Notes: generated by a model not told the origin, from the letters alone. A DNA stretch of 64,000 nt from Diabrotica undecimpunctata (GCF_040954645.1 NC_092804.1:40081753-40145752); one strand, 5' to 3'; positions 1-11,623 are shown, counted from the first letter of the stretch. Numbers and translations are program-made.

Positions 1-34
1 TTAGTTTTATGAAAAAAAATTATTCTCTAGTTCT

Positions 35-222
35 GAATGATCTAGAACTTCAATCATCAGAATCAGATATTAGTATTCTTCAGTCATTTACGCGGTTCGT
101 TAAACAACATGAATTTTATTAAGACTTGAGAATATCCACAATTCATTTTTTTTTTGACAAACCGCGTCTACAACTAAAAAAATTTAATATCTGATCATTG
201 TATTCTAGGTTTTAGATCATTC
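35..222. repeat. Imperfect inverted repeat (fold-back)
   Basis: The stretch 35-100 resembles the reverse complement of 157-222. Shared blocks are GAATGATCTA near the outer ends, a GATATTA block in the middle and ACGCGGTT near the inner ends. The arms are diverged and of unequal spacing, so this looks like an old fold-back or MITE-type remnant. No coding capacity and no target duplication seen. Confidence 0.5.
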
Positions 223-317
223 AAAACTTTTTATGTAACATAATTATTTTATATAACAAAATCCATCAAACTAAAAATAAAAAGGTTTCACATATGGTGC
301 CGACTTAATTGGATACC

Positions 318-319
<2 letters not shown>

Positions 320-374
<55 letters not shown>
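320..374. repeat. (TA)n microsatellite
   Basis: A run of about 27 TA dinucleotides, broken once by a C near the right end. It directly follows a short sequence ending GGATACCCTG that resembles the tip of a DNA transposon, so the microsatellite may have expanded from a TA target site. Confidence 0.95.
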
Positions 375-381
<7 letters not shown>

Positions 382-2050
382 CAATGTGACTTTAACAATT
401 TATCAAAATGTAATATCGGAAAAGGTAATCTACAGCAACAAGGTAATATTATGCCTTGCGTATAAGAAACATCTTATACAGTTAACTAAAGAACTTAATT
501 ATGCTGATTTTTTTCTGTTTGATCAGGATGATTCGCGAAAACCAGTGCGAAACAACTAAACAAAAACGGTATAAAATTTCTACTTACCAGTTGTATGACA
601 TTTAGCCTTACACCCTTTCGTCGCACAAGTCCACAAAAGGCAATTCGATTTTTTTAGAGTTTTTTGCAATTGAAATTTGAAATTATTGATAACCATCATT
701 TTTGTCCGCGTTGGCTCAGGACGTAATCAATTAGCAGTTCACTATCCATGTTGAAGAAACAAGGGCAAATAAAGAGACATTTTTCTTTTCGCATGATTTT
801 AGGTAGCTATCAATAGAATTTTGTGGAATTCCCAAATAAAAACCAATAAATTGCAGTTGCATTTAACTGGATTTGGATTATTCTGTGAAATTACCAAAAA
901 CTAGCCGTTTGCTGGAATTTTATGGTCTATACCTGATCCCGGGTGCAGGTAGGCTAGTGATCAGTTTACCAATCTCTTAGGGTCTATTTTGAAAACCCTA
1001 CTTTTATGGCGGTGATGAGTTTGTACTATGTACGAGGGTATTTATGTTAATTGGTGATGAGTTTACGTGTACCCTCTTTTTCACAGTCATTATTTACCTG
1101 TGTGTTTTGTTTACTCTAATCATAAAACAAACTTCATTGTTAGGTTATCAACACAAAATTGGTGGAGCGCATGCCTACATGCTAATTAAAATTAAGATAG
1201 TTGCAAACACAAACACAGATTTTTCATAGTAAATCGACTCGCGCAACTAGCTAATATTTTTAGTGCTGAAATCAGTACTGAAATTAACATAATGGCAAGC
1301 GGACCTTCGGTCAAAAAAATAAAGCTCATACAAATTATGGAAACTCCGTTTTCTCATTAGGTAAGGTGTCGACCTATAAGATATGTTTACATTACAGTAG
1401 TTATACTTTCATAATACACAGGATTCCGTAATAGATATGATCACGATTTACTTAGGTTTCACTAAACTACCATTTCTAACATTTAAATTTTCGTTAAAAT
1501 AAACCTTACCCATATAGTTGTAACGGTAATAAATATTCAAGGTTAGAAAACGTTTTAAATCATTCATAATTTTACTTTTGCTCTGAATACAATATAATTT
1601 ATATGTAACCCTCGTAGGTGGGGTTGCCTTTAGGGTAGAACAGGGAAGTGTTCTCACGAATGTGGAGTGTAGCCCTTTTTTATTTTGTGCATTGCATAGC
1701 AACTGCATTACTCGCCAGTCGCTACCGTTTCCACCGGCTCGACAGCATATGACCTTTTTATTCTTGAAGCAGGTGTAAGAACGAAATTAGTGCTCTGGAA
1801 TAAGCACGAGTGCTGTTAGGCCAGTCCGCTAAGCCAGTTTACCATTTTTGATATATAAATAATTATTCGGGTTTTGAGGTTTTATACGAAACTTCTGAAA
1901 AGTATTTTATAGTTATATTCGTGACATATTTTTTAGGATATGAGATTATTTTTTAATTATAAAACTTCAATAATTCATAAATTCTGTTCTTTAATAATAT
2001 AATAATAGTTTCATAATATATACAATATGTTACCTACCCTTTTTTAATAC
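375..2050. other. Non-coding AT-rich stretch with a degenerate repeated motif
   Basis: No protein family recognised. The region holds three related copies of a motif close to GTGATGAGTTTACC at 957-970, 1011-1025 and 1053-1067; relatives lie in the opposite orientation at 46221-46321. Open frames here are short and have no recognisable motif. I see nothing else supportable. Confidence 0.5.
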
Positions 2051-3557
2051 CATGAACTAGCCAGAAACAAATCACCCGGAATAGATAATCTCCCAGCGGA
2101 ATTATATAAAGAAGGTGGCCACGATATCATAATAGCGCTACAGCAGCTTATAAAAGAAATATGGATACAGAAGTCCCTTCCCAATGATTGGAATATTGGA
2201 ATACTTTGCACCATACACAAAAAGGGAGATATCTTTGAATGCTCTAACCATCGAGGAATTACGCTCCTAAATGCAGCCTATAAAATATTCTCCAATATAC
2301 TGTGCCATCGTATGGCACCATATGCAGAGCTAATAATAGGACAATACCAGGCTGGTTTCAGAGGTGGTAAATCAACAATTCATCAGATTTCAACCCTGAG
2401 ACAAATTCTAGAGAAAACACTGGAATACGGTGTAGACACGCACCACATATTTATAGACTACAAGGCAGCCTACGACTCTGTAAATAGAAGAGAATTGTTT
2501 AGAGCAATGATAGACCTAGGAGTACCAAATCAGTTGGTAAGTTTAACCAAACTAACCCTTGAAAAAGTTGAATGCAAAGTACGAATCCAGGGGGAACTCT
2601 CTGAACCTTTTAAAACAAATAACGGGCTACGTCAGGGAGACCCACTCTCCTGTATACTATTCAATCTAGCTCTGGAAAAAGTAATACGTACGTCACAAAG
2701 CACAACTACCGGTTCAATATATAACAAATCTGTGCAAATCTTAGCATATGCTGATGATATCAATATTGTTGGGAGAACGGAAAACGCAGCACGAGAGGCG
2801 TACGTAGCATTAAAGGAAGCGGCTACAAAAATGGGTTTAATAATAAACACCAATAAAACAAAATACATGAAAATTTGTTACGCAACCACAAACACTACGG
2901 CCACTTGTTATAGAAAATGACGTCATCGAAGCAGTTAACGAATTTGTATACCTGGGAACGCTCGTCAATACTGAAAATGAGACTACCGCAGAGATAAACC
3001 GCAGAATTTGCACGGCTAATAGATGCTATTTTGGGCTTAATCTCCTTTTTAAATCTACAGTTATATCAAGAAATACAAAAGTAAAACTCTACAAAACAAT
3101 AATACGCCCAGTCCTAACATATGGTTCAGAAACCTGGACTTTAACAAAAAGCAATGAAAACATGTTAGGATGTTTCGAAAGAAAAATACTAAGGCGCATC
3201 TATGGAGCGGTAAATGAAAATGGTGTCTGGAGAAGACGATACAACTTCGAACTCTATAGGATATACCAGGAACCAGATATCGTAAAACACATAAAGATAG
3301 GACGTCTGAGGTGGGTAGGCCATGTAATGTGGATGGAGCAAACCGACCCAGCTAGAAAAACGCTCCTTGATAGACCTATTGGCCAAAGAAGAAGAGGAAG
3401 ACCCAGAACAAGATTCCTAGATAACATCGATGAAGACATGAGAAATATGGAAATACGTGCTTGGCGGAGGAAGGCGATGGATAGGGACGACTGGAGAAAA
3501 ATTCTTGGGGAGGCTAGGACCCACACATGGTTGTAAAGCCAAAATGATGATGATGAT
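2051..3557 (+). pseudogene. 5'-truncated LINE, reverse transcriptase pseudogene (RTE-like)
   Basis: Non-LTR retrotransposon remnant reading left to right. In frame 2 the similarity starts around 2051, before any ATG, with a KSPGID..PAEL block, then the QAGFRGG block, the acidic box IFIDYKAAYDSV, the NGLRQGDPLS block and the catalytic YADD box (LAYADDINIV) near 2748. A single frameshift lies around 2880-2907; the frame beginning VIENDVIEAVNEFVYLG continues to a stop at 3534-3536. The C-terminal part has the usual LINE tail pattern RLRWVGHV...GRRRGRPRTRF...DRDDWRKILGEA. The endonuclease half is missing, as expected from incomplete reverse transcription. The 3' end is a short (ATG)n tail at 3544-3557. 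RTE clade is my best assignment; exact family not determined. Confidence 0.88.
3544..3557 (+). repeat. (ATG)n LINE 3' tail
   Basis: ATGATGATGATGAT follows the LINE stop codon by 7 bp. The same kind of tail ends the LINE fragments at 43403 and, degenerate, at 36679. Confidence 0.8.
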
Positions 3558-3907
3558 CTTTAAAATATATAAAAGCATACGATAATTCTAATAAAAAAAT
3601 CGAGTCAGCAATATTGTGGCCTGCTTCAGTTAAGATCACTAACCTTTTGATTTTCGCTGCTAGTATAGTATTTGAACTGCCATTCTTCTGCTTATTTGTA
3701 TATTTGAGAAATATTTGTTTTTCGTCTTATCGCTGCCCTTACTTAATGTTATTATGTTCATTTCTCTGAATTCCTCTAATATGTCTAAAACACATTTATA
3801 TCAAGCCAATTTTATTTGCCACCTATCGATAAATCTCCTAATCTGCTCCTTTTATTTGCATTGTCTATAATATTTAATTAGTTTTAGTGTTTCACACCTG
3901 TATGTCT

Positions 3908-3973
3908 TGTATATGTAGTATTATTGTCATATTAAGTTGTGATGTATATGTAGTATTATTGTCATATTAAGTT
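3908..3973. repeat. Direct tandem duplication, 35-bp period
   Basis: 31 bp at 3908-3938 recur identically at 3943-3973 (unit contains GTAGTATTATTGTCATATTA). The perfect match indicates a recent local duplication within otherwise featureless DNA (3558-4099). Confidence 0.9.
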
Positions 3974-4099
3974 TTGAAAGGATCCATAATTTCTTGTGAC
4001 ATTTTTCTTTGTTCTCTCATGTGTTTCAATACGAGATAGTTGGAGATTTGAATACCTGAAGTATCTAAATTTCATTTCTGTTGATATTTACTACTATAT

Positions 4100-4333
4100 C
4101 TATAATATAGGCCTCCATGGCATAAAGGACAGTAGAGAACACGTAAGACCGAAACATCTCTTAGATTAGCTATAACCTTATATCTTGACAACATAGAAAT
4201 GTTTTAAGTTTAATGAATGGTATATGTACTCTTCAAGTGTGTGTCTAGATGTCTTCGGTTTCATCCATATTAGATGTTACTTGGTTTTAAACCATTTGAA
4301 GGTATCTACACTAACAATTACAACGGTTTCAAT
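4100..4333 (-). pseudogene. RTE-like LINE fragment
   Basis: The + strand of 4165-4333 aligns by eye with 56130-56290, where the minus strand encodes the RTE region just after the RT catalytic box. Shared blocks include ACAACATAGAA, GTGTCTAGAT and GTATCTACACT/GTATCTGCACT. No usable open frame remains. The fragment is cut at 4334 by the start of a hAT-type terminus. Confidence 0.55.
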
Positions 4334-5660
4334 CAGTGGCGGCTAGTCCTAAAGGGTCACGGGGCCATGGCACTGGCTCTGAAAAATATATTGATCGGAA
4401 AAAATTATTTTGATCACTAAGAATTCTTTTGTTTTTACTATGCTTTTTTTTATTAACAATGGATTATCTACATACATTATTTATCATTACGTAATTTAAT
4501 CTCCAAGAAAAAACAAATAATTCAAGCGACATTTGACTTCAAACGCATAGGAATGGGTTAGACGCGGTCCGCTTACGGGCGGTGTATCGATACGAAAAAT
4601 GGAATGTTTCGGAGCCAGACAAAGTTTGGACTTAGTGTGTTTTAGAATATGACTTTGCTAGTGAATGTTTAGTTACGTTTGAAGTGTTTGATTACGAAAT
4701 CGAAGTGTTTGCGCTGTTTATATTTTACTGTTTAGTGTTGAGGAAAAAAGAATAAAATTACTTAGCTGTTTTTTAGAGAAAACTCACCCGCTTGAGGAGA
4801 TAATTCAAATCAAGGAGCTTGGTAGACCACTTCGAGATTTAAATATATAACAATTACGCAGAAAGTTTCGACATCTAGCTCTTCAAATTTTAAAGGCAAT
4901 GTAAGGAAGTTTAATAGAAATACTTATTTAAAAAATAGCTAGATTTGTGGATGTAATCAACAAAATGCATTTTTCTGTTTCGTGTGTATTTTGTTTGGGG
5001 GCGATTCGACATGGGCAATACATGGTATCATTGATTTAGTGCATATTTACGAGAAAACAAAAACTCATGAAAATAGCAAGGAACATATAAATAATATTTT
5101 TAGTTTAACAAACATTTGATCTGCAAGTGCAAACATTTGAAAAGACAATGCAAAAAATTCGTGATGAAATGGATGAAATTATAGACCAACTAGATTCGGA
5201 GCTAGTAGAAACCGATGAACCTATTCCCCAGAAAAGGCGACGTTGTTCTTATCTTCTCATTCCGATATATCTGTTTCAATTAATAAAAAAATAGAAGCAT
5301 TAGCAGTTTGCGATTCCATTTTACAACAGATTGGGTCTGGATTTACTTATACAGGATATTTGGTAAATTGCTAGAAATTGCATTTCTAAAAAAAAGTTTA
5401 AAAACAGAACTGCAAGTCTATATGAAAGAGAAGAAGTGCAAACCATTTCTGAAGCTGTTCCTATTATCATTATTTTCAAAGGACGAAATGATACCTGCTT
5501 TTTAAGAAACTTAAGCTGCTGGAAGTTTTAGTGACTACGCCTATGTCAACATCCGCAGCTGAAAGCTGCTTCTCTATGTTGAAGAAGATAAAAAAAATCA
5601 AATATATTACCGAATCTACTAGAAAACTAAAACATAACTTTTTACGTAATAGAATTACGT
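4334..5660 (+). pseudogene. Decayed hAT transposon (ZMYM1-like transposase remnant)
   Basis: The left end at 4334, CAGTGGCGGCTAG, has the CAGTGGCG form typical of hAT termini. Two coding remnants read on the + strand. Around 5115-5240 there is a basic/acidic segment with RDEMDEIIDQLDSEL followed by QKRRRC. Around 5505-5657 lies the hAT C-terminal dimerisation block, with the core TTPMSTSAAESCFSMLKKIK and then RKLKHNFLRN. Both fit the end of a ZMYM1-like hAT transposase; most of the catalytic region is deleted or unrecognisable. I could not find a matching right terminus or an 8-bp duplicate of GTTTCAAT, so the right limit is approximate. Confidence 0.65.
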
Positions 5661-6263
5661 AAAGTAACTTCATTATTTCGTACTCATTTAAACAGTAATG
5701 GTAAAACACTGTGCATTCACTGTGTACTAAAGGAAGTTTGAGTTCAAAAGAATTTTGAAAGCACAATAAGACTTATGTTAAACGTGTACCTAATATTCAG
5801 TGAATTCCTCTTCAAAATGACGTTTCGCATTTTTTCTATATTTGACGCAGAATTCACAAAATCCGAGATACAATTTTACAAAGTTTGCCACTCACTACAT
5901 ATTTTTGAGCCATTTTCCCTATTTTATCGCAAACATTGTTATATAACTTTTTTAGCTATATGCAATGGCATATTTAGTAGAAAGTAAAAAAACAAATACC
6001 TTTAAAATGGTACATTGTAAAAGCTTCTGGTACTAATTTTAAGCTAGATACGGTTTATCATTTTCTACTTTTAACAATTTTTGCGGCTACTTTTTAAATT
6101 TCCTATTATAACCTTTTTTCTTGTACATTTAGGTATATACAAATCGTTGCAATCATCACACTTTCACGAACCAGATCTTGGTTAACGTTAGTCCTAGAAT
6201 ATTTTACAATATACTTTTTTAAAGTACAAAAAATCAGCTTTCTTTTTTATTTAGTAATACGTA
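5661..6263. other. Non-coding AT-rich stretch
   Basis: Lies between the hAT remnant and the long-TIR mariner-like element. The open frame at 5775-5987 shows no motif. The missing right end of the hAT may be here but no CCACTG-type terminus is visible. Confidence 0.4.
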
Positions 6264-6575
6264 CAGTGCTAGTCAAAAGTCCGTTCCACCCCTCGTATCT
6301 TTTGAACGGTTCTATTTATAATAGTGAAATTTTGAGGGAGGTAATAAACAGACGTAGGCTTTTTAACTAGTCATAACAAGTGACGTTTACGTAATAGTGA
6401 CAGATGACGTTATTGTGACACATAATTTTAAATAGGACCTTATGGCAAGTGATACCTCGTTTGAAAGGTATTGAAGTATTCAACGGTACTAATTTTATTT
6501 GAGTTTAAGCTCATTTTGATGAATAAATAAAATAAATACCAAAATTGTAGTTTCGCATTTAATTAATAAATATTA
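6264..6575 (+). repeat. Left long terminal inverted repeat
   Basis: Inverted partner of 8101-8415. Landmarks in order: AGTGCTAGTC tip, CTCGTAT block, AATAAACAGACGTAG, ACTAGTCATAAC, GTGACAGATGACGTTA, GGCAAGTGAT, TTGAAAGGTATTGAA, AAGCTCATTTTGATGAATAA, then AATTGTAG leading to TTAATTAATAAAT. Confidence 0.88.
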
Positions 6576-6790
6576 AAACCTCCGCCTCCGGTTACTTTTT
6601 TGACAATTTAACCAGAGGCGAACGTTACAATATTTATTAATTAAATGCGAAACTACAATTATTTTAATATACTTAATCAATCATACTAATTTTGTTTGGA
6701 TTTAAGACGATTTTGACGAATAAATTAAATAAATACTAAAATTCTAGTTTGGCATTTAATTAAAAAAAATTCTAACGTCCGCCTTTGGTT
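6543..6790. repeat. Hairpin plus extra copy of the inner TIR unit
   Basis: 32 bp at 6543-6574 are the exact reverse complement of 6629-6660, with a looser inverted match (CCGCCTCCGG against CCAGAGGCG) inside. A third, diverged copy in direct orientation occupies about 6684-6790 (ACTAATTTTGTTTGGATTTAAG onward). The inner TIR unit is therefore present four times in the element counting the right TIR. Confidence 0.85.
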
Positions 6791-7071
6791 TTTTTTTTTC
6801 AAAAAAGTTGACGTTTGTCAATTCTGTAGTTTTTTTTTTTTAGTTTTCAAAAGCGTTTATAGCTCAATATTTAGTTTCTTTTTCTGCTGAGTTTATTCAA
6901 TTCTCTAGTTATTTTTAGTTTGCAAACACGTTTATACCTGAATATTTAGTTTCTGTTTCTGCTTAGTTTAGTCAATTCAAGTTTAGTCAAGTTGTTTTTA
7001 GTTAGTTGTTCTTAGTTAATATTTAGTTTAATTATTGTTTAACGAGACGTTTAAATTTTTACAAAGGCAGA

Positions 7072-8086
7072 ATGGTACGTACTGTAGCTGATAAAGTAGC
7101 AGCTGTGTTAATAATAATTGATGAATGTGGAAATAATGAGATTTTAATGAGAGGTACCCCGATCGCCCTACATCGAGAGCTTATTTGAGGAAGCTTCTTC
7201 GGAAGTTTCAACAAACAGGTAGTGTTTAACATGTCAAACGATCTGATCTGTCAAAAAAATTGACATAATTTCAGAAATGGTAGTAGTACTTCTTCTACAG
7301 CCCAAGTTGCATCTATCTATGGAATCAGTCAAAAGACAGTACACCGAGTGTTGGCTGAAAACAAATTTTATTAATACAAATTAAAAATTGTGCATCAACT
7401 TTCAGATGATGACCCCGAACAAACACTAAAATTCTGTGAAAATATGTCCAATAAAATTAACCAACATAAAAACATTTTGTTTTCGTGACGAAAGTACTTT
7501 TTCTCTCTATGGAAATATTAACACACAATGTGAGGTATTAAAGTTATACAAATCCTCACATCTTTCGTGAAACTCATACTCAATTTCCAAAAAAAATAGA
7601 TTTTTGTGCAGGTATTTTGGGAAACCACATAGTTGGGCCTGTCTTTCTCAATACTAACTTAACCGGTGTAGTGTATCTGGAGATGTTACAAAATGCAATT
7701 AAACCGTAAATACTTGAAATGCTGGAGGATAATCCAGATGAATTCGGCAACTTGGAAATCCCGTTTCAACAAGATGCGCACTATTATGGTGCAGTTACGT
7801 TACGTTACGTTACCTAGATGAGAAATATCGTGGTAGATGGATTGGACGACAAGGTACGATAGAATGGGCCAGCTGGGTCACCGGACCTCACACCATTAGA
7901 TTTTTTTCTGTGGGGATACTTGAAATCTAAAGTTAAAGCTACAGCACCCGACAATATTGACATTTTAAAACAACGAATTGTTGAAGAATGAAGCCCGACA
8001 CATTTGAACGAGTACGGCAAGAGTTTAGAAATAGGATGCATTACTGTCAGGAAGTAGATGGAGCACATTTTGAACACTTACTATAA
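7072..8086 (+). pseudogene. Mariner-like transposase pseudogene
   Basis: Starts at ATG 7072 (MVRTVADKVAAV). A helix-turn-helix N-terminal piece is recognisable as RAYLRKLLRKFQQTGSV around 7176-7220. The C-terminal third keeps YLDEKYRGRWIGRQGTIEWA, a frameshifted TPLDFFLWGYLK-like block around 7892-7925 (third catalytic residue D, the mariner type) and the ending VRQEFRNRMHYCQEV...HFEHLL with a stop at 8084-8086. There are several stops and frameshifts throughout the middle. A (TTACG)n expansion at about 7797-7813 replaces part of the conserved second catalytic region. Not functional. Confidence 0.8.
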
Positions 8087-8100
8087 GAACTGATTGTTAA

Positions 8101-8415
8101 AAATTTATTAATTAAATGAGAAGCTACAATTTTAGTATTTATTTAATTTATTCATCAAAATGAGCTTAAACATAACAAAATTATTATAACTGAATAGGTA
8201 TTTTCAATACCTTTCAAACGAGTGATCACTTGCCATAAAGTACCATTTAAAATTATCTGTCATTGTGGCGCTGTAACGTCATCTGTCACTATTACGTCAT
8301 CTGTTATGACTAGTTGAGAAGGCTACGTCTGTTTATTAGCCTCCTCCAAATTTCACTATTATAACAATAACCGCTCAAAAAATACGAGGGGGGAACGGAC
8401 TCTTGACTAGCACTT
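8101..8415 (-). repeat. Right long terminal inverted repeat
   Basis: Reverse-complement partner of 6264-6575, with the same ordered landmarks. It starts 14 bp after the transposase stop codon, so the TIR reaches right up to the gene. Confidence 0.88.
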
Positions 8416-9861
8416 CTTCTTCATGTATCATTTCCTTTCAGAACGTTGGTTACCATCATAGCTATCTTAATTTTATTCACTGCTTATGCAATAACATTTC
8501 GATAGGAAATTTAATTTTGAACAACTTTTTTGAGATTTATGTATAAAAATGTGCAAAAGTGCACTTCTTTTTCAAAAACGTACCCCTTTAAATGGTATCA
8601 CTCCTCGGTTATTTTATATTTGAGAGACCATATGAAGCAATAAAATTCCTTTAACGTTGTAGTTCCTTTCTAAAGTGTATAATCAATAGTCTACAGCTAC
8701 ACCAGGGATCATTTAGTAACTCCCACATGTTCTTTGGAAAGTATAGAAAAAGATTCCAGAATAGGATATCCAAAGGATCGGTAAAATAACGTTGCAACGG
8801 TGTTCCGCAACAATTAATGCTGGAGAAGGACAGTCGTATTATTAAGCTACAAATAAATTTTCTTCTTTGTTCTATGATTCATCTTTATAGACATTTTTCA
8901 TAGTTAATAGTCTTCGTGAGACATTTTTTCACTTTGGTCTAGGTTTTGTGCGTCATTAACTAAAATATTTTTTAATACTATAGGGATGGTTATTGTAAAT
9001 ATGGTACCTATTCAAGTTACTTCAATTTATTTGTGTAGCATCTTAATAAAAAAAGTGATAGTTCTCAAAAACTTAACTAATATTTGTTAGAGTATCTACA
9101 GATCAAAAGTTATATCTCCACAAAAATGTGGATATTTTTGTTAAAGTGCTGAATTACAGAACAAATTACATCAGATATAAAATTTATTATTTGTATTATA
9201 TTAATCGAATTTTTCTTGGGCATCAATGTGGAACATTACCGAAGTAAAGAAAATGCATGACTACCCCTACTTCACGCATCGCGTGGAAAAGTGCAATAAC
9301 ACACTGCTCCGCAATTAACCTCTAATTCGATGTCGATTTTACCTCCAGTTACCGGCCTACATAACACACTAACGTTAGATTTGTGACGGAAACCGTACCC
9401 GACGTATCGTTCATTTTGTACTATGTAAAATTCGCATCTGTTCTGTTCCTTCTTCGGTGCTTTTCATAGGGACGAGAATCGAGAAACGTACCTTACTTTT
9501 TCTTATCACAAAACAATTGTTTGCTTTTGTATGATCCAGCGCGGTGCTACAATATATTGCGAGAAGTGTTGCTCATTGTCTACTTTAGTGTATATGTATG
9601 TTAGTTATAGATGAGGTACAGTTAGAATGTCTCGGCCGTCGTGACTAATGAGCATTGTATCGATTGCAGCGGGTAATGATGATATACAATGCGGTTTCGT
9701 TCCTATTTGAAAATAGTGCACAGTGCACGGTGATGGATGAAACTGGAATTAATTTTGTGCCCATTTGGGAGCTTTAGACACACTGAATTGAGAATTGGTT
9801 AACGCTTAAACATATTTAGCAGGGGAGATAGGTACACAAAGAATATAAGATACTTGGTATA
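8416..9861. other. Low-repeat stretch, possible 5' flank/UTR of a host gene
   Basis: No transposon family recognised. From about 9230 the composition is less AT-rich than the surroundings and contains many CG dinucleotides (for example CGTACCCGACGTATCG and CTCGGCCGTCGTG), which would fit a 5' untranslated or promoter region upstream of the candidate exon at 9862. This is inference from composition only. Confidence 0.35.
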
Positions 9862-9912
9862 ATGGATGATCATGTTAAGCATTTAACCGCTTGTAGTTTA
9901 GACCAAATTAGT
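9862..9912 (+). CDS. Candidate first coding exon of a host gene
   Basis: ATG at 9862 opens 17 codons (MDDHVKHLTACSLDQIS) that end exactly at a strong splice donor, AGT|GTAAGT, in phase 0. Upstream DNA to about 9230 is comparatively non-repetitive. No partner exon could be recognised downstream in this window; insect first introns are often long and would here be filled with transposons. I do not recognise the protein. A chance ATG plus donor is possible, so confidence is low. Confidence 0.3.
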
Positions 9913-10054
9913 GTAAGTATTTACAATTTTTATAATTTATATGGAAATAACTTTTCATTTTCTAGAAATTAGTTTTTCATGTACATATCGGTGGACATAC
10001 CAAACAGCAAAATTTAAAAAACTGAAAAACCGAGACATCTCGTTGAGTATAACA

Positions 10055-10510
10055 TTATTTTTTTGCAGTATTGACTTTAGAATCTATGTCCATCTGCCGT
10101 CTCACTAATAATTTAAATTTCAAAATTTTCACCCCTGTCTCTAATTCCTGGAAGAATCCTGGAAGTCTTTTAAAAACAAAAGTAGGGTTTCGATAGTGTT
10201 TTTTAAACTTAAGATTGTTTGGTAAATGGTATTTAAATCTGTGACGATTGAACTTTTCGCACTTACCCACTAGCACATGTTTTACCATAAGGGGTGACCC
10301 GCACTCATAACAATTTGGGCGTTCTTCTTTTTTAAACAAATGTTCATGAGAAAACTGGGTATCTCCAAGCCGTAAACGGTTTCGTCTGGATACCTGGGGT
10401 GATTGCCATGGTCTAATCTTATTTTTTATCTCCTGAAACTTTGAAGCAATAAAATATGCCGCCAAGATTGGATCTGTAGCCTTATTCTTTGTCGAGATAT
10501 AGCTATGAAT
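10055..10510 (-). pseudogene. LINE 3' end: RNase H tail and zinc knuckle
   Basis: Reading right to left, the frame ends an RNase H-like region (DPILAAYFIASKFQEIKN) and continues into the LINE C-terminal pattern NRLRLGDTQFSHEHLFKKEE followed by the CCHC knuckle C-Y-E-C-G...H-V-L-V-G-K-C and a final LPGFFQELE block. This arrangement is typical of I/R1/Jockey-group LINEs that carry RNase H. The rest of the element is absent; only about 450 bp remain. Confidence 0.7.
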
Positions 10511-10808
10511 ATGCTAGCTTTACCGTAAAGTTAGCATAATCATTGTTTCTCGGAAACGTGTGTACCAATAAATTGTTTCTTGGCGTAAAACTTCGTCAAC
10601 AAATTAGCAATAACTTCCTTGCGGTTCGCCTTTTTTCCAGTACCTCGGTTTTCCGGGGGGTGTGTTTTAAGCTAGGGGATGATGAGGTAGATTTTTGAGA
10701 TTGGTTAATATACCAATCAACAGCAATTAGTTATCAATAAAATATGCCGCCAAGATGGGCCCTGTACTTCTTTTCCTTGCCGAGATATAGCTATGACTAT
10801 GTTAGCTT
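10448..10808. repeat. Direct repeat pair of about 73 bp
   Basis: 10448-10520 and 10737-10808 share AATAAAATATGCCGCCAAGAT and GAGATATAGCTATGA with scattered differences. Copy 1 is continuous with the LINE RNase H remnant; copy 2 is not followed by LINE coding sequence, so it reflects a local duplication of the remnant. Confidence 0.75.
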
Positions 10809-10994
10809 TTAATTACGGCTACAGCAATTAATTAGAGTGTTGGTCTAAATTCGGCCTTATAAAATGGATATGCTAACTTTACGGACATGGCTATTGCAAT
10901 AGTTGTGTGTGTGGCCAAATAGTTTTCTATATTAGTGTGGCTATTTTGTACATTGTGGCACTAACTTTGGTTTTTTGATGATCTGATTTCTAAC

Positions 10995-11623
10995 CCATAG
11001 GCCTACTGTTACTTTAATCTCGTATTTTTTTTTAACCATTCGTATTATTCAGCGCTAACATGAAAAGGACCGATAGTTTCTTTTCTATCGTTGGATTACT
11101 TTTTTCTGTCCGAACAAGTTCTCTTTTTAGTATATTAGTGGCCGATATACAAGACAGTCCTTGTTTCAAAGTGTCCTTTGTGTCGTCTACTATTGCAGTA
11201 GCATAAGTATAGCAGAAGGGGATAGTCCTCTTACCATAACTTTTATTTCTCTGTTATTTCTCTGAACTGTTCATAAAAATCATAAGAATGCCACTGAATT
11301 TCCTTGTCATTTATTTTTTTTACTTTCTTAAATTCATCCACATTATTGTGCTGATTTTGTATTGGCAATTATTTAGTGCTGTTATCTGAAAACTGATATT
11401 TTCTGTTTTCAATAATGAATATTGCAAACCATCAGCTGTTTTGGCTTGTTTTCTGTTGTTGTTAGTTACTACTACTTTGTTCGCTTCTTCCTTTGGCGAA
11501 TCTTCTGGGGAGGAGTTTGCTTTTCTTTTTTTGGATCTTTTTATTATACTTTTACATGTAATCCATTTCACTTCTGGTGGTAACTGTTCACCGGTTTTGC
11601 GTGCCAGTTTCTCTTTAACTTAA
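10995..11623 (-). pseudogene. Jockey-like LINE ORF1 (gag) fragment, left copy
   Basis: Read right to left it begins with a basic, Ser/Pro-rich segment (KRSKKRKANSSPEDSPKEEA at about 11540-11480) and runs into a degenerate gag core with the pattern SYxxYEQFREIKVMVRGL and KLSVLFMLAL seen more clearly in the right copy. This matches the region before the zinc knuckles in Jockey-clade gag proteins. It is full of stops. 10995-11432 is an inverted copy of 12181-12605. Confidence 0.6.

Larger units (their letters stand above)
6264..8415 (+). mobile_element. Mariner-like (IS630/Tc1/mariner superfamily) element with very long TIRs
   Basis: The outer ends are inverted copies: AGTGCTAGTCAAAAGTCCG at 6265 and, on the minus strand from 8415, AGTGCTAGTCAAGAGTCCG. 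The match continues inward with small indels for about 310 bp on each side (6264-6575 and 8101-8415), ending in the block AATTGTAG...TTAATTAATAAAT. Between them lies a broken transposase gene (7072-8086). A TA precedes the left end at 6262-6263, but no clean TA duplication is visible on the right. TIRs of this length are unusual for mariners, whose TIRs are typically about 30 bp; the size suggests expansion by duplication of subterminal sequence. Confidence 0.85.

Noticed and set aside
5273..5280. GTTTCAAT as right-hand target duplication for the hAT starting at 4334
   Set aside because: It is not preceded by a CACTG-type terminus and lies upstream of the transposase C-terminus, so it is a chance match.
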